Of a DNA stretch of 64,000 nt, positions 46,990 to 59,401 are shown in pieces. Every line of letters begins with the position of its first letter. Position 1 is the stretch's first letter. This stretch comes from Parasponia andersonii (taxonomy: Eukaryota > Streptophyta > Magnoliopsida > Rosales > Cannabaceae): NCBI GenBank assembly GCA_002914805.1, contig JXTB01000416.1, positions 27,117-91,116 on the forward strand, written 5' to 3'. The translations under genes and the position numbers were made by a program. The notes beneath the pieces were generated by a model, which did no database searches, was not told the DNA's origin, and worked only from the letters and a program-made list of their open reading frames with translations.

Positions 46990-47645
46990 AATAAAAAGAC
47001 TCAATTTCCAAATGGAGTGGAGAAGGCTGTCTCGTTTATAGTCCAAGGAGCTGGTGCTTTTGTTACGACTACAAACTCATGGGATCATGTGGCTAAATTA
47101 GAAATCATTAATATTTTGTTGGATACGAAATTTGAGCAAAATGTCGCAGTCCTTTCCCTGTTATTAGATTCGAAATCTATAATGCTTCCATGGGACGTGT
47201 TCAATGATGAGAGGCTACGAAAAAATTTTTACAAACGAATTTGGCTAAGCAATTCTGAAAGTTCCCAGACTGCTAGGCATGCTCTTAGGATTATAGCCAA
47301 ACATGCCGCTGGTCTTGGAAGCAATGAAAGTTCTGATATAGATGAGTTAATAGAACTCCTTAGCTCTTCACTATCTGGAGTTCTCTACCTTATTGTATTT
47401 TGATAGGTACTGGTGACGAAGGAAGTAAAATAATTGTAACTACGAATAAGGAAGATCTCACAATTAGCATCGCAGGCACCATCCAACGATATCATTTAGG
47501 ATGTCCAAGTGAAGATGAGTTGTGGAGTTTGTTTGAAAATGTAACAAAATCTCATAATTGGAAGGAACACTTGAGTCACAAAACTACTGCTATTAACGTT
47601 AGAGTTCTTACAGGCATTTTCACGAACATTTCAATTGCAAAATGA
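46990..47645 (+). pseudogene. NB-ARC fragment of a CC-NB-LRR (NLR) disease-resistance gene inside the CACTA element
   Basis: NLR proteins are intracellular pathogen sensors whose NB-ARC domain binds ADP/ATP. Frame 1 (47017-47403) contains KLEIINILLDTKFEQNVAVLSLL and FNDERLRKNFYKRIWLSNSE, the sequence around the P-loop and RNBS-A. It then has ELIELLSSSLSG and LYLIVF, the start of kinase-2. The GxGGLGKTT P-loop itself is not recognisable. Frame 2 (47400-47645) has GSKIIVTTNKEDLTISIAGT, split here as GSKIIVTT and EDLTISIAG (RNBS-B), then YHLGCPSEDELWSLFE (RNBS-C). The kinase-2 aspartates and about 20 following residues are missing between the two. No CC, MHD or LRR part is present. It lies on the strand opposite the transposase genes, as a passenger fragment. 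Confidence 0.85.
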
Positions 47646-49344
47646 ATAACAAGTAAGCTTATTAGCATGAACCACAGTAACAAAAACTCTGAGATATGGA
47701 AGCACAAACTACAAACTTTATTATACATATATTTACGTAAACAGTATGCACAGTTATAAGATAAAAATGTATTCTTAGTAAATTAGAGATGGATTAAGGT
47801 AGATCTCTATTATGCTAATTCGAAGTTAGCTTAATTTATGTCCTTAGTGTGAAATTAGCAAAAACACTTTACTTAAATGCCTCATAATTTGTTGCACAAA
47901 TTAGAAAAAGCTTGCAAAGATTTGGTATTGAATAATATATTGATTTAATAGAGAAGGAGTACAGGAACTCAAGAAGGTTTTTTTGTAGTGAATTGTTGAT
48001 ACAATATTAACTTTATTGATACAATAGGCTAAAAGCACCCTTAGACCCTCATATAACATCATAGATCAGGTTCTTAATTTAAAAACACTATTTCAAGCAT
48101 CATTCTCACACTATAAACTAGCTTTGTTTAGCAATGCATGCACGATCGGCTTACTCCTACATAAGCACCACCCAATTTTGAGTTTCATCACCAACGTAGT
48201 GGATTAAAAGTTATCTAAGCTAAGCACTTCCATTTTGCTAGTTTTGTATACGTTTATTTCCTATATTTTCTTAGTGCATGCACTATCGTGGCTACATAAA
48301 CAGTAGCATTCTCTTAAGTTCCTTGTTAAATTACTGTTAAGCTCATATTTTCACATAAACAGTGACTGGTTTTAATACTTTACTTCATTTATAGTTTAAA
48401 ATCTTCAAAACATGGGTACAACAGCAACTAAAAACTGCTTCGATTCCTAGTTCTATTCCACCCGATAGACTAGAAATAACTCCAAATACTTGCATATCAT
48501 CCTACACCATCTTTATCCTCTAATCACATCATCTTATTATCAAACCAACGGCAAGTATAAGATATTTTCTTATCTATATTATATGATCAACTTGTTTTCC
48601 ATACACAGCTACTAGTTGTCATTTGGCCTGCTCTTCGGACTAAATATCCCTTGAGCTAAGTTTTCTCCTCACTCTCTTATTTTATGTCTCATATCTATAT
48701 TAAAAACCAATTGAAACTATAAAGTAATTCAGTGCCTTGTGCCTCATACATACACTTCATAGATATTTTAGGTATTCGTGATTATTCGAACTTGAAGATG
48801 GCTCAAATTTATTGAATACTACTGACCAAAATACATATCAAAACTAAGACCATGATGCAGATTCAAGATGATCAGTTCTCTAACATAAGATAGGTGCAAA
48901 CAAATATGAATTTTAAAGTGATGATTCTAAATAAAATTTAGCATGCAAAGAAAAAAAAGGCAAAAATAGGGACAACTATAGTGATGAATCTAAACTACCA
49001 AAACCAAAGTTTCTAACTTTGAACTTTTACAATTGTAAAAGACAATATCTAGATAAAATTTCAATAAATAAAGTGACAAGTGATATACAAAAGTAATCTT
49101 CTGTGTAGAGATAATTCAACATGACATAAAGTAAATCGTGGCTAAAGCAAACAAAATTACTTAGTATCACAGAACCTAGTATCATAAACACGAACCTAAA
49201 AAAGATGTAAACATGTGAAACAGGAAATAGAAATCGCACTCAGAGCCACACATAAAATTAAAAAAAAAAATAAATGCACAAAATCAGTTTTAGAAGCACT
49301 TACATTTCAAACCATAAGATTACTGAGAAAAGGAGACCACGAGC

Positions 49345-49550
49345 CTAAAAGACCAAGCAAAACAAACTGAAACCAAGCAAAAGAGAGAGGAACCAAGAGC
49401 AAGAGAGAGAGGGCGACGGAAGAGAGAAAAGCGGTAAGGAAGGAGTGACAGTGAGGGAAGAGAGGGAGAAGAGAGAGAAAGGGGCAGCGAGAGAGAGAGA
49501 GAGAAAGAAAGGGAGGGGCTGTGAGCGATGAAAGAAAGGGGAAAACATGG
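49345..49550 (-). repeat. CT-rich low-complexity stretch
   Basis: GAGAGA-rich on the + strand (CT-rich on the minus). It falls in the presumed 5' leader of the CACTA transposase transcript. The 67-codon open frame here is compositional and not called. Confidence 0.7.
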
Positions 49551-49599
49551 ACTGCAGTTGAATTGAGACTAAGGGAAAGAGGGGAATAGGGTTTTGTTA

Positions 49600-50070
49600 T
49601 AAAACTTTACCGACGGGTTTTACATAGCCCATCGGTGAAAGTCTGCTTTCTTATAGTGATTTACCGACGGGTGAATATTTTCCGTCAGTGAATGTTTTTT
49701 AAAAATTATGACTATATAAAAAACGACTGTGTTTTAACTTTAAAGGAAGACACTTTCACTGACAGACAACACAAATCTGTCGGTACATGTATTTTTATAA
49801 AATGACTTTTTTTGGGGTAAGAAAATACTGGTGCCCAAAAATTAATATTCACGGGAAAAAACTCGGAATTTTTTCCACATACTTTTTACTGACGAAAAGT
49901 TAATCATGCATCGATATATTGAATATATATACCGATGAGTAGCCCGTCGATATAAAGGTCCCAAAAGTTGATTTTTTAGGCCATCATTTGCCGACGAGAT
50001 TAGGTTAAACCGTCGGTAAATGTAACTTTCCTCGACGAGCTAACCTTAGTCCGTCGGAAAAAGTTGATTT
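49600..50070. repeat. CACTA subterminal repeats, 50-kb end
   Basis: Repeated TTTACCGACGGGT, CCATCGGTGAAAG, CCGTCAGTGAATG, CTGTCGGTACATG and AACCGTCGGTAAATG units, the counterpart of those at 40375-40830. Confidence 0.85.
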
Positions 50071-50170
50071 TCTTGTAGTGGATGGAGGAAAAATAAAGGG
50101 TGAGCACGCAAATATCTAGTAGGAATTTCTTTATCATTTTTTCGAAACCAATGTGATTTAATAGAACCTA

Positions 50171-52476
50171 TGATGAGCGCACATTTGTGTTAATAATTCG
50201 ATCAACTCTTATACATTAGTTTGTGAGTTTCCTTATTATTTTTCAGTTTTAATCATGTTTTTATATTTTATAGGTGTTTTAGTGAAAAACGAGTGAAAAT
50301 GAGATAAATTAGAGTGAAAATAATGAAAAAAATGAAAAAGTAAAATTCAAAACCAACAGTTGGGTAGTGCAGCACAAAGAAGAACTTTCAAGGGAAAAAA
50401 AAAAACTTTAGGAACTCAACGCCATATCACTGAGTTCTGAAGTTGCGATACTAGCATTATGAGAAACCATCAATTTAAGATGTTTTGAGAGTTTTGGACT
50501 TCAAAATTACGTGAAACTTTCCATATTACTCGTAAGGACAAATCAACTAAATATAGGATACTCTAGGTTAGAAAAGAGATGCCTTAGACTACATAAAAAT
50601 GCTTAAAAACCTAGAGAATGAGAGAACTAAGAGGAGAAAAAGAGCTTGGTGAATAAGAGTTTATGCCACAGTTGTCATCTTTTGTTCTTTTTCTTTTTCT
50701 TTCCTTTTTTTTTTAATTATTCTAGCACGATGGTTTTATTGCATAATTTTATCGACTTGTAAGATTAGGTCCTAGGTTGGATAAGGGTGATTTCAAAGTC
50801 CTAGACATAAGTGCTAATTAATTTTTTAGATTTTGTATATCACTTCTTTATTATTTATGTACTTTTATATATGCTTGATTGTTTATAATTTTTATTTTGT
50901 TTTATTTGGGATGCAAAACTAAATGTAACTTGATAAACATCTATAACTTTAGAGCCTTTGATCCATAATTATCTAGGTTTTCTAATTATAAGTAGTGAAT
51001 TATAATTAATCGAGTTATGAAGATTAGTGATTGATTAATTATGATGAAGACCAAACCTAGGTTAATAGTATAACATTAAATAGCAAAATTAAAACATTCA
51101 TATTTTCATATTAGTATGACCTAATATAGTGGTAGTAAGGACCAATCTCACGAGAAATTAGTCTAATTATTAAGCTATCAATCCTATTGATATGTAGGTT
51201 TTCTAAACTAGAACATGAAAATAAAATGCAATTAAAAAAATGAATAATACATAAAATAAATGGGTTAAAAGTTCATTCACCATCACTAAATGCTCCTATT
51301 AAGCTAATCACTATATCTTATATTCAATTAATTATCAAAATTACTAATTATAGATAGCACACAAGCTCATCTTATCCTAATCTTTTCTTCGATTTTCACT
51401 AACCAAGATAAACTCTTTATTTAGATCATATCAACTAGATTATCCACGAAAAAGCTCTTTTAGATACACCTAATCAATGTACTAAGTAAGAAAAATAGGT
51501 GATCCTAAGTAATAATCACACAAGCTTAGATTATCTTTAATCTAGAACTATGTCCTTCATCATAATTAACTAATCAATTTGCATAATTCAATCAACTATA
51601 ATTTGCTACTAATAAATAGATTAAAAAGATAATTATGAATCAAGGAATCTAGCTTAGCAATAGATATCTATCATGTCTTACTCAGTTGGCTACCCTAAAT
51701 AATACAAAATAGAAATCATAGTTTTGAAACCATATATCTTTCCAAATCAAAGGATGGATCTCAAAGCACCAGATAGCTAGCACCATGGCGATGAGTTGCT
51801 ATTTGCACCGATTCATTGTTTTTATCCCATTTGTACACCGTATTGACTCTTGTTTCATCATTTGCCTCCATAATACCTATAAATACAAAACAATAATTAA
51901 GAACCTAGAAATAACAAGAAATCTAAAGAAGTAATGTAAAGGATTTAATTAAAGTATAAGCAAATATGTACCCGTCAATTAAAGAGTTCAAACATGTGAG
52001 ACTATTGCCTAGATCAAGATATCTTTCTTTACTCAATGCGTCATTTAGATTAAACTTGGAGAGCTTGTTCAAGGTTATCTAATTGATAAAATCTAAATGA
52101 AGAGCTTGTTTTGTTTAGTGAACAACTATAGAAAGATTATAACATGACGAGTTTGTATGCTATCTACATTTGGTAAATTTGATAAGTAATTGAAGATAAA
52201 ATTTGGTTATTAACTTCATAGGAGGGTCTAGTGGTGGCGAATGAATCTTTAATCCATTTTGTTTATTACTTTATTTATTTATTTATTTTTAATTTTATTT
52301 ATTTTTCTTACTTTATTAGGTATAGTTTTAGATTATAGAAAACCCCTTTATAAAATAAGATTAGTTGTAGCTTAGTAGTTGGAAACAATTCCTAATGAAA
52401 TCAACCCTTACTATTACTATACTAGGTAAAACTAGTATATGAATCAAAAGAATTTAATTTAACATTTCAACAACAC
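50171..52476 (+). mobile_element. Solo LTR, Athila-type, interrupted by an inverted related LTR
   Basis: The block begins TGATGAGCGCACATTTGTG, the start typical of Athila-type LTRs. It has the GGTGTTTTAGTGAAAA...GAG and CAACGCCATATCACTGAGTTC blocks of such LTRs, and ends in a CCTTACTATTACTATACTA segment plus tail near 52476. Without the insertion at 51066-51977 it measures about 1.4 kb, like the 5' LTR at 15625. Flanks ACCTA (50166-50170) and ACCAA (52477-52481) match at 4 of 5 bases. There is no internal region. The right limit is approximate. Confidence 0.65.
51066..51977 (-). mobile_element. Inverted solo LTR nested in the LTR above
   Basis: On the minus strand it begins TGACGGGTACATATTTGC (51977 leftward) and has TAGGTATTATGGAGGCAAATGATG-like sequence near 51855. 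It ends in GGTCCTTACTACCACTATATTA near 51122-51143 and a tail to 51066. Blocks 51258-51555 and 51555-51690 are inverted relatives of 51990-52260 and 50930-51056 of the host LTR. The host reads continuously if 51066-51977 is removed; flanks are GTTAA (51061-51065) and ATTAA (51978-51982). Confidence 0.7.
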
Positions 52477-54905
52477 ACCAACATGCATGTTAGTATTTCT
52501 TAAAATGATTTATAAAGCCAAAGTCCACATAAATTGTATCTGAAAAGCCATCTATGATCCACATATATGTTAAAGTATAAAGAGAGACAAATAAATCCAA
52601 ACTACATGTGGTTGGATTACTTTGTAATCCTAGACAAAACTATTTAGCTTCTAGTAAAAATTGAGAACAAATGCAATTAAATTCAATCATTATAAGGCAT
52701 ACAAAAATTAAATAATGGAAAAAAAAAGTTGAGAAATGAAACTATTTTTGTTGCTATTCTTCTTTTGGATGAGCTTTTGTTGTCTTCTTGACAGTTGTTA
52801 TTTTTATTCCTCCAGAATAACAATTATCGTACTGGAAGATAGTACTCTATTAGTGCTCACAAAATTCTACTATTAAAAATCCTCCAAAAATATAAATAGA
52901 AACTAAAATCTAATTTACTAATATATATATATATAAAGTTAATATCTTTTTCCCTCTCCTCTAGAATAGGAGTTCTTACAACTTGTGTTCTTGAAAAATG
53001 GAGCTTAATGGCTTTGAGCATGTGGCTATCTAAAATTAGAGCTGATGAAAGAAAACTCTTAATCCTGGCCATTGGATCATAGATTTTTACTGATAGAAAG
53101 ATAGAACAATAGTTATCCCGTGTGGCGTAGAAAACAATTTCTTCTGGGATTTCTTCAAGGCATTGCCATGTGTCAAAATGTGAGTAGGTGAAAGAATAAG
53201 AATATGACTTGTTGTGTTTTTGTTGGAAGAATGATGCGGGTGTTCAGGGAAGAGTGTGCACCTAAAGCACAGAATTAGCAGAATCAATTAAAAAAAAAAA
53301 GTCATTTCAAAATATAACGCTCAATTTAATGGCATGTAAAATATTTACACCAACTTAGATATCCAACTACTTCCAAAATACAAAAACCTTCAAATGCTCA
53401 AAATTAATATTCAAATTCTCTTGAGTCAATCCTAGAGCATTCATAATACATTATTTTTAAATTTTTTAAGTAAAAAATGTATCATTTACTTTTGTGAAGA
53501 CTGAGTTAAGCGTAATGGGATTATTCAAGACTGTTATAAAAAGATTATGTGAGTTTAAGAAGAAACTTATTCTATTATAAAAAGATTGGTCAAGCCCTAT
53601 TCTCTTTACTTGATATCAGATGCTCAAGAGCAGTAGTGCCTAGAGTCAGAGGCCTAGACAAATTATCAAATTTATTGAACCTTATAAAAATGGTATTTGC
53701 AATCTTTGCAATCCTTTCTCCTTACTAATTACTTACAATTATATTGTGATTGTGAATGTGTGCTTGTTATTTGTACTTACTGTCTCCAACTATAATGAAA
53801 ATTGTGGATTACTAGTTGCTAAGTTTAAAAAGTTTACAAAAATTTTTGAAAACCTAGTTCATCCCATTTTAGGTTACATATCTTAGGATAACACTTATTA
53901 ATTTTAAACTATGTTAAATTAACACACAAACTATCTACATAAAGTAAATATATGTAAGTATAATACCCACGCATAAACAATAAATAAATCCACAAATAAA
54001 CATATTTAATAAGTAAAATTAGCACAAACTCATATTTGGATTTTTTTCTCAACCACAAAATCTAGAGAAAATAAAATAAAATTTCACTTAATTTTGGGAA
54101 TTTGAAAATTTTCAAAAAATAAAATAGAAAAATAAATAAAGAAATGAAAAAGATAAAGGGTATAAAGGCAGAGTTTTAAGGAGGAGAAGAAAAAGTGGAA
54201 ATGGTTGAGTTGTATTGATTCTCATAATTAATTATATAAGATAAAACTCCACACCAGCAAATATTTATCAATCCAACAAGAAAATAAATAAGATTTTATA
54301 ACATAATAATATAAAGATCAAAACCAATAGGGCAACAAGCTTTTTTTTTCACAAGAAAAAGTATAGCACCAAACATTGAACAGTGAAATGTGAAAGTATA
54401 ATTTGTTCACAAAAAGATATGAGTAGCTTTCAATTTTGCTTAGAATTGTTATTCTGACAATTAGAGTCGAAACCATGAATTTAATCTAGAGGGGATATAA
54501 GTCAATTGTGTTTTAATTCTAGGAAAAATCTAACTCAAAACTTGAGTGTATGATTTAGCTAGTATGGAACATATTTTTCTAATATTATATTGGAAAAATA
54601 TATTTGATATTGATTAAATCATACAACAAAATGATCATAAAAGGGGATATCTAGACTTGAAAATAAAATTTGCTATACACATTTCTAATTTTTACACTTT
54701 TTAAATTTTGAAAATTGAAACAAAGGGGGAGCGAATTCGAGCAAGCCCATTAACTTCTTTTTGACAATGATACTGCTCATATGAGTCAAGATTATTCCAT
54801 ATTACTTGGGAAATTAAAATAAATAGTAGTAATTTTGATTAAAATGAATTTCTTAAGAGTGATTTGAAAATGACTTTTTTAGTAGTATTTTTATAACCTT
54901 TTGTG
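52477..54905. other. AT-rich intergenic spacer, nothing recognised
   Basis: About 2.4 kb of low-GC sequence. Short minus-strand frames at 52857-53072 and 53087-53287 have no recognisable domain. A poly-A/T-rich composition and short TA repeats (52920-52935) are the only structure I see. Confidence 0.5.
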
Positions 54906-57900
54906 TAGGGACGGCAATATGGATTAGACACGATAACACAATTCGAAATCCGTACAAAATAACGAGTTTAAGTCATTTTTGGGTTGACCCATCTAATTGT
55001 TTATTAAATGGGTCATTTTCAAGTAAACCCAAAAATGACATGATTCAACTCATTTAAATAATTTTGTTATTTAATTATTCATTTGTTTTGGTTTTTATTG
55101 GCTATTTGGATTAGTGTTTATCTTAGTGTAGACTTCACCATACTAGATTAGGAAAAAGAACCCTAACTTAAAGTCTAACTATCTCTTTTTCTCGAAGAAT
55201 CATCTATGTTGCATACCCACAATATTTGAGATTGTCCCTTAGACCCTCCTTCTACCTCTCATCTCATGTTTTTACTATTTTAAATCTCCGCGAAGTTGGT
55301 CCAAAAATCATCGTTTCAGTTGCTTGTTATTTCCGCTGCTCTTCTCTAACTCATATCTAGGTATTTTTTTTTTTGTTTTTTTTTTTTCAAATATGTGATT
55401 TCTTTTCATTATTTTTTAATGGGTTTGCTTTTGCTTGATTCCCACATCATTTTTGATTTTTTTTTCTTGTATGAAGAAAATAACTTGCTAAATCCTAAAT
55501 GCTAATTGACATTATTTTGATAAGGGTGATCATCGGTCAATTATAACCAATAAAAAAATCAAGTAAAACTCCATATTTAACAACTCTTAGCTGAGTAGCT
55601 CCTCAAAACACAATAATAATCTTAAATCAAAACAATTTCATAGTAATACAAACAAATAATTATTCTCAAAAACTGATCCCCAAAAATTGATAAAAAGCAT
55701 TACAACAAAAAAAAAAAAGCAATATTCTACAAGTTTAAAGAGTGAAAATGAAAGAAGAATTAAGATTCAAAAGCTATACATAACACAATAATTGAAACTT
55801 TAACTCACAATAAATCTAGTAATCCACATATATAATATTAGTAGATGGAGAGATCAAATATTGGACTAAGAGAAAGATCCGACGATGAGATTGACACAAG
55901 TCAATGCTTCTCTTATTTGAGACTTGAGAGTGACTGGTACAGAATTAGGAGAGCTACTGAGGGATTTTATTATTTAGCTAATGGTTGATTGTATATAGGA
56001 AAGATGATATACGTCCTATTTAGGAAGTTAAAAATGTAAAGCCTTGATTTTTGGGCCTTGGAGAATTGAAATAGGAAGGGCCAAAAAACAATCCAAAGGC
56101 AATAGTAAAAGTCTAAAAAAAAAAGGCCTAAAAATAACCAAAGACCATTGAAAAGATTTGTTTGCTAGTTTAGTTTAATTCTTTTTATTATTGACAATAC
56201 ATTAATTTTCTAAAATATATATCTATATTATATATATATATGTATATTATTAAAACTAAAGCTTGTAATCGGATGTTGGTCCATGTATAATGAATTTTTT
56301 CCCCTTTTTTATCTATAGAATGAACAATGAACCAATTAATATTGATTTGGGTGATGATGAAAGCTATGGTGAGTTTGAGTCAAGAAGTGACACTAAGTCT
56401 AATTATCAGCTAACCTGTAAGAGGACATGATGAGTTTGAGTCAAAAAGTGATACTAAGTCTAATTGCCAGCCAACTCATAAGAGGAAACTAACCTCACAA
56501 GGTTAGAATCTTTTTAACGTGCTTCATATTAGTGAAGACAAAAAACAAAGGGCTAAGTACAAGAAATATGGAATAATATATCTTTCTAATAGTAAGTATG
56601 GAATCGGTAACTTAAAATATCACCTTGAATCTTGTGTTATAAGATTGATATAGGTTAGCTACTAATATCATGTAAAATGGTTCTTCTTGGTCACAAAGTT
56701 GATCCTTAAAAATTTCGTGATTTGATTACTTAAGCTATTATAAAGTGTGACTTGCCTTTTCAATTTATTGTGTACGAAGGAATCATAGTTTTATTTGAAT
56801 ATGTGTGTCCTGATATAACACTAGTATTTAGAAACATTACTAAAGCTGATGCTCTTAAAATTTACAATAAAGAAAAAATAAGAGTTAAGGGTTTGTTAAA
56901 GACTGTTCCTAGTAGAATTTGTTTCGCATCTAATGGGTAGTCTTCTTTGACTAGTGATAGGTATATTTGTCTAACTGCACACTATGTAGATACTGATTAG
57001 AAGTTACAAAAAAAGGTTTTGAGCTTTAGTTTTATGACACCTCTATATAATAGAATAACACTATCTGAAAAGCTTTATAGTATATTTTATGAATAAAGGA
57101 TTGAAAATAAGGTTTTTAATGTGACTTTAGACAATACTACTATAAATGATGCTTTAATTGACATATTGAAAGAACAACTAGATTTGAAACAATTTCTACT
57201 TTGTAATGGTGATTTCTTTCATAAGAGGTGTTGTGTACACATTCTAAATCTGATTGTACAAGATGGATTGAAGAAAACTGATGCTTCAATTCTTAAGATA
57301 TGTGATACTATCAAATATCTTAAGTACTCGCTAGTTAGGAAGCAAAAATTTGAAGAGTGTTTCAATTTAGTGTTAGTAGATAGGAAGAAAGGATTGTGCC
57401 AAGATGTGAGTACAAGGTAGAACTCTACAAATCTAATACTTAAGAGTACTTTATGTTACCGTCGTGCTTTTCAATATTTAGAGTTGAGTGATTTGAAATA
57501 TAAACATTGTCCTTCAATACAAGAATGAGAGGAAATTGAAAAGATTATAATGTTTTTAAAACTGTTTTATGATGTAACTCTTGAATTCTCTAGCTCAAAG
57601 TATCCTACAACAAATTTATACTTTTTTGTCATTTATAAGTATTGTCTAATTTTAAAGTACTACAAAGAAGAAAGTTATGATGCATATATAATATTTATGG
57701 CATCTCGTATGTGGACAAAATTTTAAAAATATTGATATAAGTTTAATGTGATATTAGTCATAACATGTATTTTGGATCCTTAGTACAAGCTGAAAACGGT
57801 TGAATTTATGTATAAAAAGATTTATGGAAATGATTTTTTAGAGCTATTTAAGAAAGTAAAAGAGAAGTTGGAGCTTTTGTTCAATAAATATAAATCACAA

Positions 57901-59034
57901 TCAGCTGCAAGTTTGATAATTTCTTCACAACAAACTAGTTTTATTAAACCTGAACGACGTGTAGAAACCATCGATGATGAAGCTTTCAAGACATATATTA
58001 GTGTTTAATAATTTATATATATTATTTCCTTGGTCTTATGTGAATATAAATGCTTGATTATGTATTCTTTGATTTAGGAATTTGATGGGATAGATTTGGA
58101 GCTTTCTTCTTCTACTGAGCTTTACTTTGATGAGCCAAAATTTGAAAGAAATTCATATTTAAATATCCTTGCCTTTTGGAAATCTAATCAATTTCGTTAC
58201 CCTGACCTATCCAAAATAGCTGGTGATGTCTTGAATATCCTAATTTCAACAGTCTCTTCTGAGTCTATCTTTAGTATTGGTGGGCGCGTGCTTGATCAAT
58301 ATCGTAGTACACTACTGCTGAAGTAATTATCTGTACAAGAGAATGGTTATTTAGGAAAAAAAAAAAAAAAAGGTAACATTGTACTTTTTATTTTATAATG
58401 TGATGCTATTTTTCTATTTTAACTAAATTAACTTTCATATATTTCAATATAGTTTCTAATTCTTTAAGTACGACTGAAGTAATGGATGAGCTCACAAAAA
58501 ATGTTTGCCAACTTAGCTTGTGTGAAGATTGCTCAAAGTTCAAGTTCTGTTGTACTTAAAAAATAACTTTAGGAAAAATGTTATAGTTTATGCTTACTAT
58601 GACTAATTTATGTTTGGATTATATTTTTACATATTTATTTGGACTTTTCATGCTTTAGATTATGGTTAGATTTTGTGTGTCAAACAAGTTAAATAGTGTT
58701 AAAATGGTCAAATAGGTATTAAACATGTAAAACAAGTATTAAAAAGGGGTAAATATGTGTTAAACATGTCAAACAAGTATTAAATGGGTTAAATAAGTGT
58801 TAAACAAGTCAAACATGTATTAAACATGGATCAAACGGGTTAACACGATACGACTCGTTTATAAACAGGTTAGACAGATTATGTCGTGTCAACTCGTGTG
58901 TGAATTTGTCATGTTTGGATTTTAACTTTTGAGACAATTAATAAATAGGTCGTGTAGGTGTCAAAGGTTTATCTATAATGTATAGATCTCGACACGATAT
59001 ATATACCCGACATGAGAACATGAATTATTGCTCG
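54906..59034 (+). mobile_element. Decayed hAT (Ac-like) DNA transposon
   Basis: The left end TAGGGACGGCAAT (54906-54918) is the terminal motif of Ac-like hAT elements. The right end near 59022-59034 (GAATTATTGCTCG) is a weak inverted match. The proposed 8-bp flanks CTTTTGTG (54898-54905) and TATTTGTG (59035-59042) agree at 6 of 8 positions. GGGTTGACCC/TCAACTCGT-type subterminal repeats occur near 54990-55030 and 58700-58930 (TTAAACATGTCAAACAAGTATTAAA repeated in short form). Transposase homology lies between about 56320 and 58330. The segment 55500-56250 may contain another inserted sequence. Confidence 0.7.
56320..58330 (+). pseudogene. hAT transposase remnant (BED finger, RNase H-like core, hATC dimerisation domain)
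   Basis: The enzyme excises and inserts hAT elements. Pieces in order: an acidic start near 56320 (MNNEPINIDLGDDESY). A BED-type finger near 56515-56640 (AKYKKYG...HLESC) whose first two cysteines are lost. Core pieces near 56750-56935 and 57121-57420 (LDNTTINDALIDILKEQL, then CCVHILNLIVQDGLK, the conserved C-x-A-H-x-L-N-L-x-V-x-D-G motif with a changed A). A DUF4413-like segment at 57808-57960 (MYKKIYGNDFLELF...VKEKLELLFNKY). The hATC domain lies at 58096-58326 (LNILAFWKSN, DVLNILISTVSSESIFS, GGRVLDQYRSTL). Many stops separate them. The family is the RICESLEEPER/DAYSLEEPER-like branch of Ac. Confidence 0.8.
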
Positions 59035-59265
59035 TATTTGTGTGACAGAAGATCACATAATTTGTGACTATTGATTAGTCTTAGAAAAGTCATAAACTTA
59101 TAGTTACAAATTATACGATTTTTCATCATATAAATATAATTTATGACGCTACTAAAAATATCAATCTAAAAGAATACTCCTACAAAGATCATTTTATTCC
59201 AAATTATTACTACTGTGGTCAATTTTTCCGTACTACTTTTCTTGGACATATCAAGACGTTTCATC

Positions 59266-59297
59266 GGCCCGGCCCAGCCGAGCCCAAATATATAAAC
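59266..59297 (+). promoter_or_regulatory. Putative PRORP2 promoter: GGCCCA motifs and TATA box
   Basis: GGCCC at 59266-59270, GGCCCA at 59271-59276 and a TATATAAAC box at 59289-59297 lie about 110 bp before the start codon. GGCCCA (site II/UP1-type) elements are typical of plant housekeeping genes for translation and RNA processing. A telo-box-like AAACCCCTAA lies at 59389-59398, just before the ATG. Confidence 0.55.
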
Positions 59298-59401
59298 TAA
59301 ACCCAGACATGGTTTACTTCGAACCATAACAAAACTACGTACTAAATATACTGCTTGCCAGCCAGTGCAAGGGTTCCAGCAATTCACGAAACCCCTAATT
59401 T

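Larger units (their letters stand above)
40355..50080 (-). mobile_element. CACTA (En/Spm) DNA transposon, near full length, carrying an NLR fragment
   Basis: The terminal inverted repeats are perfect for 12 bp: CACTACAAGAAA at 40355-40366 and TTTCTTGTAGTG at 50069-50080. The 3-bp flanks are GAG and GAT, so the usual 3-bp duplication is imperfect. Both ends carry many CCGACG/GTCGGTGAAAG-type subterminal repeats (40375-40830 and 49600-50070), the binding sites for the TNPA-type protein. On the minus strand, a TNPD-like transposase (about 45608-42000) is followed by a TNPA-like gene (about 41907-41000), the normal order. Both are broken. The 4 kb between the TNPD start and the 50080 end hold an NB-ARC fragment and otherwise AT-rich, intron/leader-like DNA, including a CT-rich minus-strand leader near 49345-49550. 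Total 9,726 bp. Confidence 0.93.

Noticed and set aside
49345-49548. 67-codon hydrophobic Ser/Leu/Phe frame
   Set aside because: It is a low-complexity CT tract on the minus strand.
52857-53287. Two minus-strand frames of 66-71 codons
   Set aside because: No family resemblance, no splice context and AT-rich composition.
55515-55560. GGGTGATCATCGGTCAATTATAACCAA, resembling a hAT terminal repeat
   Set aside because: No matching opposite end was found within the next kilobase, so it is not called as an element.
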